Assembly (NCBI GenBank): GCA_002172355.2
Contig: NHGH02000027.1
Span: 3,523 to 14,471 of the forward strand
DNA: 10,949 nucleotides
Reading direction: 5' to 3'
Source: Euryarchaeota archaeon TMED132
GTDB taxonomy: Archaea; Thermoplasmatota; Poseidoniia; Poseidoniales; Poseidoniaceae
In this document: positions 6,803 to 10,949 of the stretch, one piece after another
Position numbering within the stretch: position 1 is the stretch's first letter
How the letters are laid out: each line of letters opens with the position of its first letter
Position numbers and translations under genes: made by a program
The notes under the pieces: generated by a model
Told to the model about the DNA's origin: nothing
Seen by the model: only the letters and a program-made list of their open reading frames with translations
Database searches by the model: none

Positions 6803-6887
6803 ATTACCACGTTCAAACACCCCAGATGCGGTTATGTTTTGATGTTATTCAAAGAAATGTATTGAAGGAGTACTTTGTGCGGATATT

Positions 6888-7286
6888 ATGGCCAAGCGTC
6901 TTTCCAAGGCTCTAAGGGGTAAGAGGCGATGGTTTGGTCTTGCCATTGATGCAAACCATACTACTCGTAAGGATGTAGAAAAAATTCTTACTAACATAAG
7001 TTCAGAATTTGAATTTCCTAAAAAGTTACGTTTGATGGACTTTGTTCACTCAGGTGGCGATAAAAAGTCCGATGAATCTCAACTAGAGGTAATTCCTAAA
7101 TCAATAAATTCACCTTTTGGGTTAGCGATTGTGGAAGCTCCATTGGAAAGTAGTCAAGAATTTAGAGAACTACTGAGCCAAGAAACTAATATCTCTAATT
7201 ATGGGTTAGAAAGTTTGACAATGAGTGGTAAGATTAGATTGGTTAGAGAGAGATTGAAACTTGAAAAGCCTAAGCGTAAAAGATAG
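6888..7286 (+). CDS. rnp2: probable RNase P protein component 2 (Pop5-like)
   Basis: A 132-residue basic protein resembling archaeal Pop5, a subunit of ribonuclease P, which removes 5' leaders from precursor tRNAs. The evidence is the pattern rather than a catalytic motif. LRGKRRWFGLAID (9-21) matches the Pop5 opening LRxKKRYIxFEI. LRLMDFV (47-53) sits where Pop5 has its LKLIxFD strand. FGLAIVEAPLESSQEFRELL (77-96) matches the strand and helix where Pop5 reads GIIRVxxxxVDxVRxAL. LTMSGKIRLVRERL (110-123) matches the terminal GxSGTIKxAKxKFL. A basic tail (KPKRKR) follows. The start ATG 6888 has only a distant GGAG (6867-6870), so the message may be leaderless. It is followed 36 nt later by an unrelated membrane protein gene. 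Confidence 0.6.
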   Translation: MAKRLSKALRGKRRWFGLAIDANHTTRKDVEKILTNISSEFEFPKKLRLMDFVHSGGDKKSDESQLEVIPKSINSPFGLAIVEAPLESSQEFRELLSQETNISNYGLESLTMSGKIRLVRERLKLEKPKRKR

Positions 7287-7322
7287 GAACACATTCATTT
7301 GTTAAATTACTCACGCCTATAC

Positions 7323-7826
7323 ATGGCAGGTGGAGGTACCGCTGAAGCAATGAAGGTCAGTGATGTCTTCATACTTGTAGGGATTTCAATTCTAGTAGCC
7401 GGTTTTGTCATGCATGCATGGGTCGATTCTGAGATACTAACAAACGAACCCGGAGAAGCAGCTGTGCTAGAGAAAAGTGCCATACTGATGAAGAATGATA
7501 AATTATTGATAGACTTAGATGTCGTAAGCGGAGATAGTATTTCTGTAACAGTCTATTTCGATGGTGAGGAAAATCAACTCATTCCTAAAGGTGATATTGA
7601 CAATTTAGAATATGAATACACGGCTAAAGAAGGAGGGCAACATCTTGTTGTTATACAAGTTGGAGCATCTGATGGAGTGGTTGAGGGAGAGGTTTTGATT
7701 AATGTTCAAAGATCGCTAATGTTAGATTTCATGGTTTATCCATTAGGAGCACTAATTCTTGCATTTGGATTCTATAAGAAGAAAGAAGAAAAATCTGCTG
7801 AGCCAATCGATGCTGAACTCAACTGA
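7323..7826 (+). CDS. membrane protein with extracellular beta domain between two terminal helices, unknown
   Basis: A 167-residue protein of unknown function. One hydrophobic helix lies near the N-terminus (VFILVGISILVAGFVMHAW, about 15-33) and a second near the C-terminus (MLDFMVYPLGALILAFGFY, about 132-150), followed by a charged KKKEEK tail. Between them, residues about 35-130 alternate hydrophobic and polar residues in short strands (LLIDLDV, SISVTVYFDG, HLVVIQV, GEVLINVQ), like a small immunoglobulin-like or pre-peptidase C-terminal-type beta sandwich. Both ends would face the cytoplasm with the sandwich outside. Similar small membrane proteins are common in marine archaea, but I cannot name a family. 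The start is uncertain: ATG 7323 has no ribosome site, and ATG 7350 follows GGAGGT at a long distance of 15 nt. The stop overlaps the convergent fusion gene by 8 nt. Confidence 0.75.
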   Translation: MAGGGTAEAMKVSDVFILVGISILVAGFVMHAWVDSEILTNEPGEAAVLEKSAILMKNDKLLIDLDVVSGDSISVTVYFDGEENQLIPKGDIDNLEYEYTAKEGGQHLVVIQVGASDGVVEGEVLINVQRSLMLDFMVYPLGALILAFGFYKKKEEKSAEPIDAELN

Positions 7827-9330
7827 AATTTCCCCATTCCAATGATTCCCCATCATCGATAGTAAAAGGTTCACCATCCAAGCCAAAAAGTTCCATCTTT
7901 CCGTTGCTTAAAATGGACTTGAAACCAACTTCAATATTTCTATAGAAAGGCTTTCTTAAAGTCGTAAAAGTATTTTTTACTTCATCATTAACTCGCTCTA
8001 GTGTATCTTTTTTATTTAGATTAGAAATAGTATGTTTATTTTCAAAATATGATGCGAGTGAGGCATCGATTGCAGAGGTTAAATCCTCAAAAGTTATTTG
8101 CTTAGAAAATGAATCCAAAAATCCCATTTCAAAATCATGGTCACTATTTTTCGAGCCAGATAAATTAATTCCAATTCCTAATACCAACGATGTATTGTCG
8201 CCAGAAGTTCTTGATTCTACTAATATTCCACAAACTTTCTTCCAACCCCCTGATTCATGGATCAGTAAGTCATTAGGCCATTTGAGTAGAATCTTTTCAA
8301 AATCATGTTCATCTAGTAAAGATGAAATTGCGTCTTTGACACATATTCCGGCCAGTATTTGGATAAACCCTGGCTCCATCTGTGTCGAGGAATCAAATAA
8401 CTTCCAAGAACCAGCGAATGATTTTGTCGTATCTATCCATGTTCTACCTCTTCGTCCATGGCCAGAAGTTTGTTTTGGAGTGCATATTGAACTTCCAGCC
8501 GGATGCTCTGAATCTAGCATTACGGTATTGGTTGATGATAATTGTTCAACAAATAATTTTTTAGCGTTATTGAAAGGTTTCCATACAGCTATTAATCGTA
8601 GTTCTTCTCCATCATCAAATGATAATTTTGAAATTACTCTAGTAGCAAATCCATGAGAATAACATCTATTCTTTGGCTTTAATTTTGAGTTTTGACTTGA
8701 AACTACAAATAATGCAATACCTGATTCGGTCATAATATTATCTCGAATTAAGTTTAATGCTCTTTCAAACAGTCCATCCACGTCTGTATCGAGTAATGCA
8801 GCTTCTTCCAGTGGTCCAAGTGTTTCAGTCATACTTTGGTCGGGTTTGAGGTATGGTAAGTTCCAAAACACGAGGTCAAATTTATTTCCATTTGTCCATT
8901 GAGAAACATCTCCATCAACCTTAGGGCTAGGTCCACCTTCATTGACAATTATGTCCGAGAAATTTTCTTCAGCGACTCCTTTGGTACATGCTACAGCGAA
9001 TGGATTAATGTCACACGCAGTCACTTTCCATCCTTGCCTTGATGCAAGTACAGATAACACGCCAGAGCCACATCCGATCTCAAGGCATTTTCGGCCTTTA
9101 CCAGGTCCAAGATTGACAATTGCTTTAGCCATCAAATCAGTATCTTCTCTTGGAGGATATACTGTTGGTGGGACATTTATTTGAAAAACTTCACCAGTTG
9201 GAGATTTCCATTCATGTAAAATAGAATCTCTGTTTAACATTCGAATCTCATTTTCGATATTTTCAATTCCAAATATCGGGGTCTCGGACATTGTGAACAT
9301 GTTGCGGATTGTTCCGAAGGATTTATTCAT
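7819..9330 (-). CDS. HemK-family methyltransferase fused to biotin-protein ligase
   Basis: A two-domain protein of 503 residues from ATG 9328-9330 (AAGGAT just upstream; GTG 9343-9345 and ATG 9289-9291 are also in frame). The N-terminal half is a class I S-adenosylmethionine methyltransferase of the HemK/PrmC/Mtq2 kind, which methylates a Gln side chain in release factors. It shows PPREDTD (59-65), the SAM loop LEIGCGSG (83-90), CDINP (106-110) and NLPY (157-160), a variant of the substrate-binding NPPY. From about 255 the protein is a biotin-[carboxyl-carrier] ligase: SSTN (265-268), SGHGRRGRTW (289-298) matching the biotin-AMP loop GRGRxGR, KWPNDL (350-355), KVCGILVES (365-373) and GIGINL (385-390), with a C-terminal domain after about 440. 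The usual BirA DNA-binding domain is absent, so no repressor role is expected. Both active-site sets look complete. The fusion itself is unusual. Confidence 0.88.
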   Translation of the reverse strand: MNKSFGTIRNMFTMSETPIFGIENIENEIRMLNRDSILHEWKSPTGEVFQINVPPTVYPPREDTDLMAKAIVNLGPGKGRKCLEIGCGSGVLSVLASRQGWKVTACDINPFAVACTKGVAEENFSDIIVNEGGPSPKVDGDVSQWTNGNKFDLVFWNLPYLKPDQSMTETLGPLEEAALLDTDVDGLFERALNLIRDNIMTESGIALFVVSSQNSKLKPKNRCYSHGFATRVISKLSFDDGEELRLIAVWKPFNNAKKLFVEQLSSTNTVMLDSEHPAGSSICTPKQTSGHGRRGRTWIDTTKSFAGSWKLFDSSTQMEPGFIQILAGICVKDAISSLLDEHDFEKILLKWPNDLLIHESGGWKKVCGILVESRTSGDNTSLVLGIGINLSGSKNSDHDFEMGFLDSFSKQITFEDLTSAIDASLASYFENKHTISNLNKKDTLERVNDEVKNTFTTLRKPFYRNIEVGFKSILSNGKMELFGLDGEPFTIDDGESLEWGNFS

Positions 9331-9440
9331 TATCCTTGCGAGCACTATTCACGCAAGTCCGAATTTGGGGTATTTTGAGCGTTTTCCCTTTCGGTTTTGA
9401 CGCGTCTCGCCATAGCGGGACTGGGCGTTTCCAAGCGCAA

Positions 9441-9448
9441 CTTATATG
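9441..9448 (+). promoter_or_regulatory. TATA box of the tRNA-Lys gene
   Basis: CTTATATG lies about 42 bp before the mature tRNA 5' end, in a GC-richer surrounding. It would place transcription start near 9470, giving a short leader for RNase P to remove. The rest of the 9331-9489 gap also contains, on the minus strand, AT-rich CAAAATA at about 9371-9377, a possible promoter for the fusion gene. Confidence 0.55.
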
Positions 9449-9489
9449 AACAGTTGGCAAGTCGGCTGAAAAGCCCAAGTTGCTACGTT

Positions 9490-9563
9490 GGGCCTGTAGC
9501 TCAGTCAGGTAGAGCATCCGGCTTTTAACCGGACGGTCGCGGGTTCGAACCCCGTCAGGCCCG
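9490..9563 (+). tRNA. tRNA-Lys (anticodon UUU)
   Basis: A complete 74-nt cloverleaf. The acceptor stem is GGGCCTG (9490-9496) pairing with CAGGCCC (9556-9562), with discriminator G at 9563. The D arm is GCTC...GAGC. The anticodon stem TCCGG/CCGGA encloses the loop CTTTTAA, giving anticodon TTT (Lys, AAA/AAG codons). The variable loop is CGGTC. The T arm is GCGGG-TTCGAAC-CCCGT, with one G-T pair. No intron is seen, and CCA is not encoded. It lies between the divergent fusion gene and rpoH. Confidence 0.97.
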
Positions 9564-9612
9564 CTTGACACGCTTCCGGTCTAACGAGTTGAGGGTATTT
9601 GAGGGGTCAAAA

Positions 9613-10263
9613 ATGGTAGTGAAAAGTGCAACAAAAAAACGGTTAATGGAACTCGGAGTATCTGAAGAATTCGCCCATAAATTGGCGACGGACAGAAACA
9701 TGACCGATATCAAATCTCTTTCTCATGATGAAATAGCATCAACACTTGGAATTTCTAAGGATTCAGAATCTTTCACAAATGTTATGGCAGTAATTGCCGA
9801 ACAAGGTTCTCGGAGAAGAGCCCAAAAGAAGAGTAAGAAAATCACTATTCGTTCTAGAGCAATAGATGACTTCGATAGACCTGAAATTAATATTCGTTTT
9901 AATGCACTTAATCACGTTCTTGTCCCTCATCAAGAACTAGTTGGTGATGCAAATATCTCCGAGCAGGAACAATTCGATATCGAACAAGCAGAATTAGCTC
10001 CTTGGGAAATGGTTCAGATGGACGAAGACACTGGCGAGCCCAGGCTTGCAAAAGAATGGCTTCCAAAGATACTAATCACAGATCCTGTAGTTCAAGTTCT
10101 AAAAGAACAAGCAGAGACAATTGACAATGCTAAACTTGCAGCAGACCCAGAACACAAGCCTTTGGCCGCTGGATGGATTGCAGACAGAGTAGTCAAGGTA
10201 ATAAGAAATTCACCATCTGCAGGTAAGACAATTGCTTACAGACTGATAGTAGAGGGTAACTGA
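9613..10263 (+). CDS. rpoH: DNA-directed RNA polymerase subunit H (RpoH/Rpb5), extended
   Basis: Subunit H of archaeal RNA polymerase, the equivalent of the eukaryotic Rpb5 C-terminal domain at the downstream DNA jaw. The core is HVLVPHQEL (101-109), LPKILITDPVVQVL (150-163) and DRVVKVIRNSPSAGKTIAYR (191-210). At 216 residues it is more than twice the usual length of about 75-85. Residues 1-99 are an N-terminal extension. Its first part (about 5-65) looks like a helical helix-hairpin-helix-type module (LMELGVSEEFAHKLATDR; SHDEIASTLGIS), followed by a basic linker (RRRAQKKSKK). The core also carries two insertions, about 110-148 and 164-190. I start at ATG 9613 because GAGGGG (9601-9606) precedes it at a good distance; the in-frame extension upstream has no such site. 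rpoB follows 9 nt later. Confidence 0.93.
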   Translation: MVVKSATKKRLMELGVSEEFAHKLATDRNMTDIKSLSHDEIASTLGISKDSESFTNVMAVIAEQGSRRRAQKKSKKITIRSRAIDDFDRPEINIRFNALNHVLVPHQELVGDANISEQEQFDIEQAELAPWEMVQMDEDTGEPRLAKEWLPKILITDPVVQVLKEQAETIDNAKLAADPEHKPLAAGWIADRVVKVIRNSPSAGKTIAYRLIVEGN

Positions 10264-10268
10264 GGGAT
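10262..10268 (+). promoter_or_regulatory. Shine-Dalgarno of rpoB overlapping the rpoH stop
   Basis: GAGGGAT overlaps the rpoH TGA (10261-10263) and precedes the rpoB ATG by 4 nt, indicating coupled translation of the two polymerase subunits. Confidence 0.6.
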
Positions 10269-10272
10269 AATA

Positions 10273-10949
10273 ATGCAGGAAATAATTCAATCATTTTTCA
10301 AGGAAAGAAGCTTAGTTAATCATCAAATTGCATCATATGATGACTGTATCCCTGCTGGGGACAATATGATTTCACGAATGGAGAAGATCATTCGCAACAT
10401 TAGAGTTGGAATCGACGGAGAAGTTGATGATGACGATGGTGGTTTTATCAAACTCGACGTAGTTGACCAGGATATCGTAATTCGTATGAAGAACATCCAA
10501 CTTGGAGAACCTACAATTAGAGAAGCAAATGGTTCAGAGCACCCATCTACTCCTATGGAATGCAGATTGAGGAAACTAACCTACATGTCTCCAGTAACCA
10601 TTGACTTCCAGATTGTAAGAAATGGTGTTCCATCTCCTAAAGAAGAAGGTGTTCAAGTTGGAAGTATGCCAATTATGGTCCGCTCAAAAAGATGTAATTT
10701 ACATCCTGCTCACATTGCTGGCGACCGTCAACTTTACCCAACTACCTCTGCAGAGGATTCAGATTCTTGGAAAGATTTGTTGAAAAAGAAAGGTGAAGAC
10801 CCACTAGACCCTGGTGGCTACTTCATCATCAACGGTACTGAAAGAGTACTTATCTCAACAGAAGATTTAGCTCCTAACAGAGTAACTGTAGAAATTAACA
10901 AAAGATACGCTAAGAGAACAGAGGTTGCCAAAATATTCTCACAAAAAGA
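10273..10949 (+). CDS. rpoB: DNA-directed RNA polymerase subunit B, N-terminal part
   Basis: The start of the second-largest RNA polymerase subunit, from ATG 10273. It is open for 225 codons to the window edge, so it is partial. The opening QSFFKERSLVNHQIASYDDC (7-26 in outline) is the standard archaeal B/B'' N-terminus (protrusion domain). VGSMPIMVRSKRCNL and DPGGYFIINGTERVL are strongly conserved across archaeal B and eukaryotic Rpb2. From this fragment I cannot tell whether the organism has an intact B or a split B''/B' pair. Its place directly after rpoH, with overlapping signals, is the canonical archaeal H-B-A'-A'' order. Confidence 0.97.
   Translation, partial: MQEIIQSFFKERSLVNHQIASYDDCIPAGDNMISRMEKIIRNIRVGIDGEVDDDDGGFIKLDVVDQDIVIRMKNIQLGEPTIREANGSEHPSTPMECRLRKLTYMSPVTIDFQIVRNGVPSPKEEGVQVGSMPIMVRSKRCNLHPAHIAGDRQLYPTTSAEDSDSWKDLLKKKGEDPLDPGGYFIINGTERVLISTEDLAPNRVTVEINKRYAKRTEVAKIFSQK

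Noticed and set aside
8195-8656. 153-codon plus-strand frame
   Set aside because: It lies fully antisense to the biotin ligase domain and has no domain pattern or promoter of its own.
9323-9571. 82-codon minus-strand frame covering the tRNA
   Set aside because: It runs antisense through a complete tRNA-Lys cloverleaf and the promoter gap, and has no protein family features.
1-10949. CRISPR arrays, insertion sequences, phage genes, attachment sites
   Set aside because: I saw no regularly spaced direct repeats, transposase motifs, terminal inverted repeats or integrase. The tRNA is intact and I saw no repeated copy of its 3' end nearby.

Overview
The window looks like a chromosomal segment of a low-GC, marine-type euryarchaeon. 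A Poseidoniales (Marine Group II) or related Thermoplasmatota genome is my best guess; this is an inference, not a measured placement. The archaeal evidence is an rpoH-rpoB gene order with an archaeal RpoH (subunit H), a Pop5-like RNase P protein, a tRNA gene preceded by a TATA-type box A, and Shine-Dalgarno sites that match the archaeal 16S 3' end (GAGGTGAT or GAGGGAT). Genes are packed very tightly. Two convergent pairs overlap at their stop codons.

Region 1 (1-3969, all minus strand) is a five-gene quinol-oxidising cytochrome b/Rieske operon. In transcription order it encodes: a secreted, C-terminally anchored beta-domain protein with a CLCH motif; a small two-helix membrane protein of unknown function; a Tat-exported Rieske [2Fe-2S] protein; a cytochrome b6-type N-terminal subunit with four heme-ligand histidines and a b6f-like Cys; and a subunit-IV-like protein with a PDWY Qo motif that runs off the window edge. 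No gene with a canonical CXXCH heme c motif is visible, so the c-type partner must be elsewhere, in the unseen end of the last gene, or replaced by something else.

Region 2 (3970-5429) starts with a divergent promoter region. It drives the bc operon leftward and, rightward, a small TPR protein followed by a divergent FtsZ/tubulin-family GTPase. The GTPase keeps its GGGTGTG and NxDxxD motifs but has changed nucleotide-base contacts.

Region 3 (5426-7826) holds an unrecognised polytopic membrane protein with a strongly acidic tail (minus), then a Pop5-like RNase P subunit and a membrane-tethered protein with two terminal helices (both plus).

Region 4 (7819-10949) holds a minus-strand fusion of a HemK-family methyltransferase to a biotin-protein ligase, a tRNA-Lys(UUU), an rpoH with a roughly 100-residue N-terminal extension, and the first 225 codons of rpoB. 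The region is mostly core housekeeping. The most notable points are the mixed b6f/low-potential character of the bc complex and its unidentified subunits, the non-canonical FtsZ with its TPR neighbour, and the methyltransferase-biotin ligase fusion.
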